Source: Gammaproteobacteria bacterium (GTDB lineage: Bacteria > Pseudomonadota > Gammaproteobacteria > Thiohalobacterales > Thiohalobacteraceae). From it: a stretch of DNA of 32,570 bases. The translations under genes and the position numbers were made by a program. The notes under the pieces are model-generated. The model saw only the letters and a list, made by a program, of their open reading frames with translations, did no database searches and was not told where the DNA came from. The stretch is from positions 1-32,570 of the forward strand of contig JAIOJV010000032.1 of assembly GCA_019911805.1 (NCBI GenBank), in the 5' to 3' direction. Each line of letters starts with the position of its first letter. The stretch's first letter is position 1. Below are positions 7,630 through 15,622 of this stretch, in pieces.

Positions 7630-7713
7630 ATTTAACGATTCATTCAAGCCGGATGTGCGTAAAGTGCCCACGGGAGTGGTATTGGTCTGGGCTGGTTGAC
7701 TCAAACGTTATAG
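7630..7713 (+). repeat. attC site (best-preserved in the cluster)
   Basis: ATTTAAC (7630-7636) fits the left core RYYYAAC exactly. It is followed by GATTCAT and TCAAGCC (7644-7650), the layout of classical integron 59-base elements. On the right, GGCTGGTTGA (7690-7699), then CTCAAAC and GTTATAG (7707-7713), mirrors it with two unpaired bases. The start of the next gene is 8 bases further on. The final three bases differ from RRY, a common variation. Confidence 0.6.
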
Positions 7714-7720
7714 GCAAAAA

Positions 7721-8125
7721 ATGAGAACACTAAGCATATTGCTACTTATATTCTTCTTGATTGCGCCTGCGACGTATGCGGGTGAGCCTCAACGCGATAA
7801 AGGAATAACGGTCCATGCTTTGCCGAAGCGTGTAGCAGATCTGTCGGGTCAGCCTTGGGGGTTGCAGGTGACCTATGCGCCCTATCTCAAACCGGAGCCC
7901 GGGCAACCTTATTTGCAATCGGTGGAAGATGTGCTGGAGTATGTAGGAAAGCAGGACAAGTCCGTTCTTGAAAATGGGCTGTGGATAGTAACCACGAATC
8001 CATCAGCGTACTCGGAACAAGAAACAGACTTTCTGAACAAGTTGAAAATAGAAGTACCGAAACACAATATCCCTTTGTTTTGGGCAAGAGGTTCAGAGTT
8101 GTCAAAAGGCTTCAAGCGTTATTAG
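7721..8125 (+). CDS. Secreted protein of unknown function
   Basis: A 134-residue protein with an N-terminal signal peptide (hydrophobic residues 4-17, likely cleavage after APATYA near residue 20). The mature part is mixed alpha/beta, with PWGLQVTYAPYLKPEPGQPY, a helix SVEDVLEYVGKQ and KHNIPLFWARGSEL near the end. It has no cysteines and no motif I recognise. It follows the best attC-like site by 8 bases, and its own end (CTTCAAGCGTTATTAG) resembles another core junction. It is probably a periplasmic cassette-encoded protein. Confidence 0.7.
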   Translation: MRTLSILLLIFFLIAPATYAGEPQRDKGITVHALPKRVADLSGQPWGLQVTYAPYLKPEPGQPYLQSVEDVLEYVGKQDKSVLENGLWIVTTNPSAYSEQETDFLNKLKIEVPKHNIPLFWARGSELSKGFKRY

Positions 8126-8273
8126 AGCACTGCCTGGAACAAGCTGTCCCATCCGGCGACGGCTCTTACGCACCTGCTCGGCTGGGCGTGATCGTTATAG
8201 TTCAAAGGCCAACATCTCAAACGCGACCCAAACTGATTTCGGACATGGCCGGCTTGGGAAAAATACGTTATTA
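8126..8273 (+). repeat. Two adjacent degenerate attC-like segments
   Basis: Three GTTAT cores lie 73-79 bp apart: GTTATTA at the end of the previous gene (about 8119), GTTATAG at 8194-8200 and GTTATTA at 8267-8273. The two intervals of attC-like length carry no gene. CTGGAAC (8135-8141) partly complements the core at 8194, and CCCAA (about 8228) can pair with TTGGG (about 8253). The palindromes are poor, so the sites may be eroded or the resemblance partial. Confidence 0.3.
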
Positions 8274-8291
8274 GTTCAAGTGATAATCGAC

Positions 8292-8597
8292 ATGGCCAGT
8301 ATTATCAAAGATGTATCTGATTCCGAGGTCACCTGTTCAAATTGCCAGGCTTCCTGCTGCCGCCTGGAGGTCATGATTATCACTGACACGGGTGTGCCAG
8401 ACGTCCATATTTCAGTCGATGAATGGGGCGCGGAAACGATGTTGCGTTTAGATGATGGTTGGTGCTCGGCGTTAGACCGTGAGACATTTATGTGCACGAT
8501 ATATGAAAACCGGCCGTGGATTTGTCGGGAATACGAAATGGGTTCATATGAGTGTAGTAATGAAAGGACCGTACGAGTGACAGCTTCGTGCTGCTAG
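8292..8597 (+). CDS. YkgJ-family cysteine-cluster protein
   Basis: A 101-residue protein with the CxxC-x3-CC cluster CSNCQASCC (15-23), then Cys58, CTIYENRPWICREY (68-81), Cys88 and a terminal Cys-Cys. This spacing is the YkgJ / zinc- or iron-chelating family pattern, whose members bind a metal or Fe-S cluster; the physiological role is unsettled. It is short but contains the whole conserved core. Starts at GTG 8280 or ATG 8289 or 8292 are possible and none has a strong ribosome binding site. It is the last gene of the cassette-like run. Confidence 0.8.
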   Translation: MASIIKDVSDSEVTCSNCQASCCRLEVMIITDTGVPDVHISVDEWGAETMLRLDDGWCSALDRETFMCTIYENRPWICREYEMGSYECSNERTVRVTASCC

Positions 8598-8650
8598 TGT
8601 CCACGCCGCGTGCTTGAGGTGGGGCCTTAGCCGGCGCAAGGATAATCATC

Positions 8651-9955
8651 ATGAAATCCCTCATTTCAGCAGACCGTCTCCGTTTTCTCCTCAGTCGGTT
8701 GCGCGAGCGCCTTTGGGTGAGGCCATTGGTGGTCTGTTTGCTGTCGGTCGGTGCGGCCTTCGTGGCAAAAATTGCGGATGAAACCGGGCTGGCGCAGTTC
8801 GTGCCAGAGATCGCACAAGGGTCTATTGAGACGTTGCTGTCCGTTATGGCGTCCAGCATGTTGGTGGTCGCCACCTTTTCCGTGGCGTCGATGGTATCGG
8901 CCTATGCCTCCGCCAGTAGCACGGCAACCTCGCGTTCATTCGGTCTGGTCGTTGCGGACGACGTATCCCAGAATGCGCTTTCGACCTTCATTGGTGCTTT
9001 TATTTTCAGCATCGTGGCTCTGACGGCGGTTAAAAACGCCTACTTTGGAAAGGCTGGTCTCTTCATTCTCTTTATCCTGACGGCGACTGTATTCGGTATC
9101 GTCATTATTACGTTTGTGCGCTGGGTGGACCGTATCGCCCGTCTTGGACGTCTTGGATCGACGATCGACAAGGTCGAGAAGGCGGCGGCCAATGCGTTGA
9201 AACGGCGGCGGGACGCGCCGACGCTGCACGGCATGCCAGGGGGTGGCGCTCAGGCGCAAGGGCAACCGGTATTCGCAAAGACGGTTGGATATGTGCAGCA
9301 TATCGATATGTCTGCAATGCAGGTGTGGGCCGAGAAAACCGACGCTCAGGTGGTGGTGGCGGCGTTGCCCGGCACATTGGCTGCGCCCGATCGGCCACTG
9401 GCATACGTGAGTACTTCATCCAGCAATCAGGAAGAAATTGACTACACTCGCGTTGTCCAGTCGTTCAAGATTGGGAAAGATCGTCGTTTCGAGGATGACC
9501 CACGATTCGGCCTGGTGGTCCTGTCGGAAATAGCCGGTCGCGCGCTGTCACCGGCCGTCAATGATCCCGGTACGGCGATCAACGTTATCGGCGTACTGTT
9601 ACGACTCTTCGATCAGTGGCGTGATACGCCGGACGATACCAGCGAGGAAACACCCAAGTATGATCGCATCGCAGTGCCCCCGATTTCGGTGCGCGATATG
9701 TTCGACGACGCGTTCACCGCGATTGCCCGGGACGGTGCCGGGGCGGTCGAAGTCTCGATGCGACTACAGAAGGCGCTGGGCACTCTGGCATCAATTGGAA
9801 ATCCCGAAATGAGGGATGCCGCCATGGCGCACGGGCGGCTGGCGCTGAAACGCGCATGCAAAGCGCTTGAGACGGATGAAGACCTGGCGGTGGTGCGCGA
9901 GGCGGCCCGCTACGCGGAGTCAAATGCGTCGCCGGAGATTGGGCCATCTACATAA
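8651..9955 (+). CDS. DUF2254 integral membrane protein
   Basis: A 434-residue protein with four N-terminal membrane segments (about 22-43, 60-86, 109-128, 135-158). A large soluble domain follows that includes the conserved ALSPAVNDPGTAINVIGVLL stretch typical of DUF2254. The function of the family is not established. The start is supported by AAGGAT eight bases before the ATG. GC content rises again relative to the preceding cassette-like genes, suggesting the chromosomal backbone resumes here. It ends 66 bp from the convergent rtcB gene. Confidence 0.88.
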   Translation: MKSLISADRLRFLLSRLRERLWVRPLVVCLLSVGAAFVAKIADETGLAQFVPEIAQGSIETLLSVMASSMLVVATFSVASMVSAYASASSTATSRSFGLVVADDVSQNALSTFIGAFIFSIVALTAVKNAYFGKAGLFILFILTATVFGIVIITFVRWVDRIARLGRLGSTIDKVEKAAANALKRRRDAPTLHGMPGGGAQAQGQPVFAKTVGYVQHIDMSAMQVWAEKTDAQVVVAALPGTLAAPDRPLAYVSTSSSNQEEIDYTRVVQSFKIGKDRRFEDDPRFGLVVLSEIAGRALSPAVNDPGTAINVIGVLLRLFDQWRDTPDDTSEETPKYDRIAVPPISVRDMFDDAFTAIARDGAGAVEVSMRLQKALGTLASIGNPEMRDAAMAHGRLALKRACKALETDEDLAVVREAARYAESNASPEIGPST

Positions 9956-10021
9956 GTGAAGCTCGGCCGATTCAGCACCACCCCTGCGTCCATGGCCTCC
10001 CCTCATTCGGGTGTGCGGGGC

Positions 10022-11194
10022 TTACCCCTTGATGACGGCCAGGGGTTGCAGCTCAATTTGCACATCGACCAGGTCAATCTGGTTTCTCATCACCTCATCG
10101 ATGTCCTTGTACGACCCTGGTGCCTCATCCAGGTCTTCCCGGTGGCGGATGGCGTGTAAGATGCCGCGTTCCTTGAGGGCCTTTATCTCTTCTTTCAAGT
10201 CCAGTGTCTTGCGGGCCTTCGCCCGGCTCATGATTCTGCCGGCACCATGGGCACATGATTCGAAGGACTGCGCCTCTCCTCTACCCTTGACGAGAAAAGA
10301 CCGCGTGCCCTGGGAGCCGGGGATCATGCCCCATTCCCCTTTGCGGGCCCGCGTCGCGCCTTTTCGATGCACGATGACCGTCTCGCCGAAATGTTCCTCC
10401 TCGGCGGCGAAGTTGTGTGGCTTATTGATGAAATCCGCAAACTCGACCTCGGGCAGAACTTCTCTGAATGCCGACTTCGCCCGCTCCATCATCAGCGTTC
10501 TGTTGGCCAGGGCAAATTCGAGGCAGTAGTTCATTTCATTCCAATACAGTTCGAAATAGGCAGAGGATTCCGGGATATAGGCCAAGTCCTGGGATATATC
10601 CTCGCCGGCCGCCTGGTTCAATTGTTTGGCCACGTCATCGTAATGATTGGCCACCGTGAAACCGATGTTGCGCGAGCCGGAATGGATCATGATCCAGATA
10701 TAGCCATCCGATCCTTTCTGCATTTCGATGAAATGGTTGCCGCCACCCAATGTGCCGATCTGGTAGAGGGCACTTTCGTACTCTTGTTCGACGATGGGTA
10801 ACTCACCCTTTCTCCCGGGCATCCACGCTTCGTCCTGACGTGTTTTGTGGTGATTGAAGCCCACCGGGACGGTGTCGCGGATGATGCCCATGATGGCTTT
10901 CAAGTCCGCGGTCGCGACATCGGTCAGATTGGTCCGCAAAGAGCACATGCCGCAGCCGATATCCACCCCGACGGCGTTGGGTACGATGGCCCCCTGGGTG
11001 GCCAGGATGGCCCCGATCGGCATGCCGTAGCCCTGGTGGGTGTCCGGCATGATGGCGATGTGCTTGAAGGCGAAGGGAAGGTTTGCCAGGTTTCGCGCCT
11101 GCTCCAGCGCCCCCTCATCCATCTCATCCGCTTCCAGCCACAGCTTTATCGGGAGTCTCTCCGTTTCAATGATTGCTTTTCCGTTCGTGTGCAT
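10022..11194 (-). CDS. rtcB: RtcB-family RNA ligase
   Basis: A 390-residue RtcB-type enzyme that joins RNA 2',3'-cyclic phosphate or 3'-phosphate ends to 5'-OH ends using GTP and Mn2+. Visible active-site motifs are PDTHQGYGMPIG (50-61), VDIGCGM with the metal ligands Asp78 and Cys81, GGGNHFIE (151-158), IHSGSR (170-175), KPHN (258-261), RKGAT (277-281) and CAHGAGR with the guanylylated histidine near 316. The start at 11194 is chosen because GGAGAG precedes it by four bases; the frame stays open upstream without similarity. No rtcA, rtcR or archease gene is adjacent, so this looks like a stand-alone repair-type ligase. Confidence 0.92.
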   Translation of the reverse strand: MHTNGKAIIETERLPIKLWLEADEMDEGALEQARNLANLPFAFKHIAIMPDTHQGYGMPIGAILATQGAIVPNAVGVDIGCGMCSLRTNLTDVATADLKAIMGIIRDTVPVGFNHHKTRQDEAWMPGRKGELPIVEQEYESALYQIGTLGGGNHFIEMQKGSDGYIWIMIHSGSRNIGFTVANHYDDVAKQLNQAAGEDISQDLAYIPESSAYFELYWNEMNYCLEFALANRTLMMERAKSAFREVLPEVEFADFINKPHNFAAEEEHFGETVIVHRKGATRARKGEWGMIPGSQGTRSFLVKGRGEAQSFESCAHGAGRIMSRAKARKTLDLKEEIKALKERGILHAIRHREDLDEAPGSYKDIDEVMRNQIDLVDVQIELQPLAVIKG

Positions 11195-11321
11195 GATCTC
11201 TCCATGTTTCATTGAAGACGAGCCTTTGGGCGATCGCTTGACAATGCAACGATGAGCCCGGCGCACTGGCAATGGAGTTATCTGGCTATGACCGGGGTGG
11301 TGTTCATTTACACGATTTTTA

Positions 11322-11447
11322 GCCACGGAATCCACGGAATGACACGGACAAGAGCTAGCTGCATAAAGCCCAGGTATTACCCTGTGGGTGATGGTCCTGG
11401 GTTTATATGTTGAATTCTTTCCGTGTCATTCCGTGTGCTTCCGTGGC
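11322..11447. repeat. Intergenic inverted repeat with CACGGAA-type tandem-unit arms
   Basis: The left arm (11322-11348) and right arm (11420-11447) are near-perfect reverse complements, 27 and 28 bp with one small mismatch and indel. Each arm has three units of the form (N)CACGGAA(N). The 71-bp spacer holds its own stem: ATAAAGCCCAGG (11363-11374) with CCTGGGTTTAT (11396-11406). The element fills the gap between rtcB and the TraR/DksA gene, both transcribed leftwards. It shares unit sequence and an AAAGCCCAG start of the spacer with the element at 32233-32505. Confidence 0.85.
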
Positions 11448-11514
11448 CAATAATGGTGTAAAAAAGCGCTACCCGGCGATGGCCCCACGAACAGAACCTA
11501 TCCCATCTCGATGA

Positions 11515-11922
11515 TCAGCGGCCCGTGTAGGGTGACGGCGCCTGCAGTTTCTCGCGGCGCACCTGACAGGCAAAGCAGCGTTTGGCGGTCGGATACGCAT
11601 CCAGCCGTTTGTACCGGATGGGCGCCCCGCAGTCGATGCACAGACCGTACTGCCCGGCCGCGATGCGGTCCTCCGCCGCGGCGATGTCACGCACCTCTCC
11701 CACGTCGCGAACGATCTCGGCCTCGGTGATGTCACGGAGCACGGAGGCTGCCGCCACATCGCCGGAATCGCCCGATCCGCCGATGAGATCGACCAGGTGC
11801 TCGGTGCTGGAGCGTGCGAGCACCTGCCGGATTTCATTCAGCAATAGACTTTTACGTGCGTCGATGCGTTGCGCGAATTGCGCGATCTGCTCTTTTGTAA
11901 GGGAATTCTCAGGGGCATTCAT
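11515..11922 (-). CDS. TraR/DksA-family C4 zinc-finger protein
   Basis: A 135-residue protein with an N-terminal helical region and a C-terminal four-cysteine zinc finger: CIDC (95-98) and CFAC (116-119) around RYKRLDAYPTAKR. This is the DksA/TraR finger. Family members bind RNA polymerase in the secondary channel and modulate initiation. DksA's Asp-x-x-Asp-Ala coiled-coil tip is not visible, so the protein is more likely a DksA-like regulator than DksA itself. The start at 11922 is the first Met with family-like sequence; no clear ribosome binding site precedes it. Confidence 0.85.
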   Translation of the reverse strand: MNAPENSLTKEQIAQFAQRIDARKSLLLNEIRQVLARSSTEHLVDLIGGSGDSGDVAAASVLRDITEAEIVRDVGEVRDIAAAEDRIAAGQYGLCIDCGAPIRYKRLDAYPTAKRCFACQVRREKLQAPSPYTGR

Positions 11923-12267
11923 GGCGTCATAGTCAGTGGTTTGTGGAAACCGGCACCGGGCTGTGCCAGCACACATCCCCGATCCTCCGGGATGCCCTTC
12001 GAGCCTAGCCTTTGGAAGGTGTCAAGGCAAGGGGCTGACGAGGCCGGCCTGCCCTGGCCAGTTGCCGGTGGCAGTGTCGGTGGTGCGAGCAAGGGCCCGT
12101 TCATGAAGTGGGTACATCCGACAGGGGGTTTCCAGCAGCGGCACCTATATCGATCGTCGGCGGTTGTTTTTCCATTGTAGCGGACACTCCGGCTTGCTAA
12201 ATTCCGGTCCCAGGCTCCTACAAACGCACGGGCCGGTAGGGTTCCCAGGACTACGAGTAGATCGATC
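11923..12267. other. Intergenic region, no gene recognised
   Basis: These 345 bp separate the divergent TraR/DksA-like gene and the small membrane protein gene. Open frames on both strands lack recognisable similarity. Promoters for both flanking genes should lie here, but I see no convincing -35/-10 pair. The part around 12170-12200 is AT-richer and is the likeliest place for the rightward promoter. Confidence 0.4.
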
Positions 12268-12609
12268 GTGAAGAGGTCAACAACAGCTGCCCTGCTGTCG
12301 GGGTTGGTGTTCCCGGGGCTGGGTCACCTGTACTTGAGAAAGTATATTCGCGGCATTTTCCTTGCAGGTGCGGCAGGTGTGCTGTTCTATACCATCCTTT
12401 CTGTTGCGATGAGCACAGCGTTCGAAGTGGTGGACAAGATGCAAAGCGGTCATGTTCCTCTCGATGTGGAGTCCATTTCCGAGTTGGTGGTGACGCAGGC
12501 ACGTAGCCACGAAAGGTCAACGGGTGCTGCGACGGTGGCTTTGATCATGGTGTGGGCAGTGGGTATCGCGGATTCGTATCGCGAAGGCCGGGCACGGGAG
12601 AAGGCTTGA
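12268..12609 (+). CDS. Small membrane protein with TM2-like N-terminus
   Basis: A 113-residue protein with three hydrophobic segments. The first (AALLSGLVFPGLGHLYLRKY, residues 7-26) has the PGLGHLYL-x-x-(Y/W)-x-x-G pattern common at the start of TM2-like and DUF5683/DUF6677-like small membrane proteins. A second segment follows at about 30-48 and a third at about 85-102. The start is a GTG without a strong ribosome binding site, and no nearby ATG fits. The function is unknown. Confidence 0.7.
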   Translation: MKRSTTAALLSGLVFPGLGHLYLRKYIRGIFLAGAAGVLFYTILSVAMSTAFEVVDKMQSGHVPLDVESISELVVTQARSHERSTGAATVALIMVWAVGIADSYREGRAREKA

Positions 12610-12788
12610 GCGTTGAGCGGCTACAGCGAAAAAGGACTACAGAGTGTCCGCTGACCCGGGATGCCCGTCAATATTATGAATCAGATCGAGCTGTTGGATA
12701 ACGAAATCGATTGCACCGAATTAAGATAAGCCCGCGGACACCAGAAGACGGCCCGGCTGAGTATGAATGCCTGATATCGAGTTCAGAT

Positions 12789-13145
12789 ATGCGTGAGATT
12801 GGTCTGACGATTATTTTTCTGTCACTCAGCAACATCTTCATGACATTTGCTTGGTATGCGCACCTCAAGGAACTAAGCACCAAACCCTGGCTGGTCGCGG
12901 TCCTGGTCAGCTGGGCGATCGCATTTTTTGAGTATCTGCTGCAGGTTCCGGCAAATCGTATTGGTTACAGTGTGCTGTCACTGGGGCAACTGAAGATCTT
13001 GCAAGAGGTCATTACTCTGACAGTGTTTGTACCCTTCGCCTTCTTTTATATGAAGGAGCCCCTGAAGTGGGATTATCTTTGGGCATCGCTTTGTATACTA
13101 GGCGCCGCCTACTTCATCTTTCGCAGCAGATGGGTCGGTGCCTGA
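12789..13145 (+). CDS. DUF486 (DMT-like) membrane protein
   Basis: A 118-residue four-helix inner-membrane protein matching DUF486. It contains SNIFMTFAWYAHLK, SWAIAFFEYLLQVPANRIGY (about 49-68), LSLGQLKILQEVITL and FYMKEPLKWDYLWA. The family resembles one half of drug/metabolite transporters and may dimerise; its substrate is unknown. The ATG at 12789 gives the usual family N-terminus, although the frame is open for 78 bases upstream. The ribosome binding site is weak. Confidence 0.88.
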   Translation: MREIGLTIIFLSLSNIFMTFAWYAHLKELSTKPWLVAVLVSWAIAFFEYLLQVPANRIGYSVLSLGQLKILQEVITLTVFVPFAFFYMKEPLKWDYLWASLCILGAAYFIFRSRWVGA

Positions 13146-13241
13146 CGATGGATTCAAGTCGAACTGATGGTTTTTTCGGCCCGGTGGATACCCTGAGCTG
13201 AAGCGTCTCGCCAGCCCTGGGATCACAACGGACAATTGAAT

Positions 13242-13442
13242 ATGCCACCCGTACTCTTGCTATTGGTAAGCTTGGTGATCATCGGTATGGCAGTCCGGGG
13301 GCTGCTGACCGGAAAGGTCATGGCGGGATCCCGCGGCCTGCGGCCCAATTATTATACTAAACAGGACAGCCCGGTTTTGTATTACGGTTTCATATTCGTT
13401 TATTTGTCGATTGGGGCCTTCGTTCTATTTCATTCCATGTGA
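13242..13442 (+). CDS. Small two-helix membrane protein
   Basis: A 66-residue protein: an N-terminal hydrophobic helix (PPVLLLLVSLVIIGMAVRGL), a basic loop with SRGLRPNYYTKQDSP, and a second helix (LYYGFIFVYLSIGAFVLF). The topology resembles small inner-membrane proteins of unknown function. It follows the DUF486 gene on the same strand with a 96-bp gap. The ATG at 13242 is preferred over TTG at 13236, and the ribosome binding site is weak. Similarity to a named family was not recognised. Confidence 0.55.
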   Translation: MPPVLLLLVSLVIIGMAVRGLLTGKVMAGSRGLRPNYYTKQDSPVLYYGFIFVYLSIGAFVLFHSM

Positions 13443-13582
13443 GGAATATCTGAACAGCGGGTCAGGTCGAATCCGATGTACGGAGGTTTATCGTTGTGCT
13501 TGTCGCCTGGGCGATCTTCCCTGGCGTCGGCGTGGACATGACATTGCTCGGGCCGGCGGCCTGTGAGTACGATGGGTGGTGT

Positions 13583-14233
13583 ATGAGTGTGGGATTGGAA
13601 AATGCATTGCGGCGCTTGCGGCGCATTCTGCCGTTGAGCGCACGGCAAGGCGAATGCAGCGAGCAGGTCCGTGAGCTTCACCGGCAGATTCTTCGTTCCT
13701 TTCCGACCAAAGGGCGGATTCTGACCCGGGAGGAAATGGCACAGTACGTCAGCGACCTGGACGCTGCGGTTGACGTACTGAGAAAAAACGACATGGTGAC
13801 ATTCTCCGGGGACGGAACGCCTGTGGGAGCGTACCCCTTCACGATGGAGGCACGGGATTATCAGGTTCAGGTTAATGGGCATCGAGTCCATGCCATGTGT
13901 GCGCTGGATTCCCTGGCGGTGAGTCCCATGTTCGGGATGACGACACATATCACTTCGCACTGCAGAGTCACCGGCACCCCCGTCGACATAGACCAGTCAG
14001 GCAAGACGATAGACAATGCAGATACAGCGGGTGCGGTCCACGTGGGCATTGCCTGGGGCGCGGCAGACGCGGAGTCCCACTGTGCGGACAGCCTGTGCAT
14101 GGAGATGCCATTTCTGCGGGATGGCGCGGCTGCCCGGCAATGGCTTGTGGAAGATCCCGGTGGTAGAGAAGTCTTTGCGCTACCAGAGGCGATCGAGTTC
14201 GCGAGCCGGTTTTTCGTGCCTTTGGTGGGGTGA
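13583..14233 (+). CDS. MerB-like alkylmercury lyase family protein
   Basis: A 216-residue protein aligned by eye to organomercurial lyase MerB, which cleaves carbon-mercury bonds by protonolysis. The catalytic pattern CALDS (106-110) supplies the equivalents of MerB Cys96 and Asp99. SHC (125-127) matches the structural cysteine, and the second active cysteine corresponds to Cys167 or Cys172 in SHCADSLC, with spacing that differs from MerB's Cys-Cys pair. An N-terminal helical part (ELHRQILRSFPTKGRILTRE) precedes it. The ATG at 13583 gives the family's usual length; an upstream GTG at 13496 is less likely. No merA, merR, merT or merP gene is adjacent, so mercury resistance is not assured. Confidence 0.8.
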   Translation: MSVGLENALRRLRRILPLSARQGECSEQVRELHRQILRSFPTKGRILTREEMAQYVSDLDAAVDVLRKNDMVTFSGDGTPVGAYPFTMEARDYQVQVNGHRVHAMCALDSLAVSPMFGMTTHITSHCRVTGTPVDIDQSGKTIDNADTAGAVHVGIAWGAADAESHCADSLCMEMPFLRDGAAARQWLVEDPGGREVFALPEAIEFASRFFVPLVG

Positions 14234-14583
14234 TGCTGCTGAGCGTTCGGTATGTTGCTGCGCCTCGCCTGACTCGCGTGCATCGCCTGCGTCGCTCAGG
14301 CGCGCTGGACATCGGTACGATGAGACATTGGGCCGCCCCGTTGCTACAGTAAGGGAAGGCGCATGATCGTTGCACCGTTTTTGAGAACAGGCTCTCCACC
14401 CGCCCTCGGGGTGCGACGAGATGCAGGTGCGATGTTGCGGACATGGGGTCGTCGCACTCCGGGATATGGGGACACGACCCGAGGCATGTGATCCAGACTA
14501 CGCGTCCAGGACCAGACGCGGTCGGGAACGGCACGCGACTCGACGTGCGCGTGAGATATCAATCGGTCAGCTAGGACAACGCC
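14234..14583. other. Intergenic region, no gene recognised
   Basis: These 350 bp lie between the MerB-like and cupin genes. Frames on both strands are unconvincing. An imperfect dyad with GCCTGA/TCAGGC ends lies near 14267-14301 and could act in termination after the MerB-like gene. TTGCTACAG near 14341 is the only promoter-like text seen. Confidence 0.35.
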
Positions 14584-14916
14584 ATGGCAACTCACCACGC
14601 AGCACCCTCGGAAGTAGTGGATCTGGAAACCTGGGCACAGGACCTGCCGAGTGAACATGGCAAGACCATCGTAAAAACACCTGAAATGGAGCTTGCTCGG
14701 CTGGTGTTCCCGGCGGGTGAGGAATTCGCAGATCACCAGGTATCAGGACCCATTGTGGTTCAATGCATAAAGGGTGAGATCGCGTTTTCTGCGATGGGGG
14801 CGACGCGAACGCTCAAACCTGGCCAGCTGCTGTACTTGCGGCCCGGCGAACCACACGCCATTCGAGCCATCACGGATGCGATCGTTTTACTGACTATCAT
14901 CTTCAAGGTTGAGTAA
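14584..14916 (+). CDS. Cupin-domain protein
   Basis: A 110-residue single-domain cupin. A short N-terminal extension precedes a beta-barrel with ELARLVFPAGEEFADHQVSG, KGEIAFSAMG and KPGQLLYLRPGEPHAIRAI. The second cupin motif (P-G-x-x-x-x-x-P-x-x-x-x-H) is clear, but the first motif keeps only one histidine (FADHQ), so metal binding may be reduced. Small cupins of this type act as sensors, isomerases or dioxygenases, and no specific role can be given. AGGA lies 6-10 bases before the ATG. Confidence 0.8.
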   Translation: MATHHAAPSEVVDLETWAQDLPSEHGKTIVKTPEMELARLVFPAGEEFADHQVSGPIVVQCIKGEIAFSAMGATRTLKPGQLLYLRPGEPHAIRAITDAIVLLTIIFKVE

Positions 14917-15098
14917 TTAACATAGTAAATTCAGGTTGTTATCGGAATAAGGGGCTGCGGCGCGGCGGCCGTGCCGGCGTGATGCTCGCAGGAACGATCG
15001 GTGCTAGAGCCGCTTTCGGCAGGGCCGGGCTGCGCGGAAGCCAACGCACACCTTGGCGCGACTGCGGCCGGCAGCCGCACCACGTCGGAGGTCACATC

Positions 15099-15503
15099 AT
15101 GAATACTGCCCGTCCCTATGCACGGCGCGCCCGGGGAATCCTCGCATGGGTGGCCGCCGCGTTCGGTGTCCTGACCGTCGTGGTGGGTGGGCGGACCCTG
15201 GCCGGCGCCGATCCGGGGTATATCGTCTTCCGGCCGCTGTTGATCTACAACACCGTGATGGGCGTGGCGTACCTGGTGGCCGGTATCACGATGTGGCGCA
15301 GTCTCGAGGCGGGCAGGCGTGCGGCAGCCGCTGTTTTCCTGCTCAACCTCCTCGTGCTCGCGGTCATCGGTTACCTGTACGCGACGGGGAGTGCCGTCGC
15401 CATCGACAGTGTGCGTGCCATGACGTTCCGCACCGGCGTATGGATGATCCTGTTTCTTGGTCTGGCGTGGCTGGGTCGCGGGGGCCGCGCGGCGGGAACC
15501 TGA
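15099..15503 (+). CDS. Four-helix membrane protein of unknown function
   Basis: A 134-residue protein with four hydrophobic stretches: about 13-31 (GILAWVAAAFGVLTVVVGG), 43-63 (PLLIYNTVMGVAYLVAGITM), 71-91 (AAAVFLLNLLVLAVIGYLYA) and 107-125 (TGVWMILFLGLAWLG). The N-terminus is basic (ARPYARRARG), consistent with inside orientation. The start is well supported by GGAGG eight bases before the ATG. No motif was recognised. The next gene (yjdM) follows in the same direction after 119 bp. Confidence 0.7.
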   Translation: MNTARPYARRARGILAWVAAAFGVLTVVVGGRTLAGADPGYIVFRPLLIYNTVMGVAYLVAGITMWRSLEAGRRAAAAVFLLNLLVLAVIGYLYATGSAVAIDSVRAMTFRTGVWMILFLGLAWLGRGGRAAGT

Positions 15504-15622
15504 CGAGCCGACGGCCGTTGAAAGAGCTACAATAGCCGCCCGGTCGCGTCCGGTTGCGCCCGGTCGGGTGTCACGATGCGGCGCGCGGGATGACCGCCGA
15601 TCAAGTTTTTAACAGGTGCAGT

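Noticed and set aside
14344-14736. 130-codon minus-strand open frame overlapping the cupin gene start
   Set aside because: It has no motif, no ribosome binding site and irregular composition; the cupin on the plus strand is clear.
13583-14916. MerB-like gene plus cupin as a mercury-resistance operon
   Set aside because: A 350-bp gap separates them, and no mer regulator, transporter or reductase is present.
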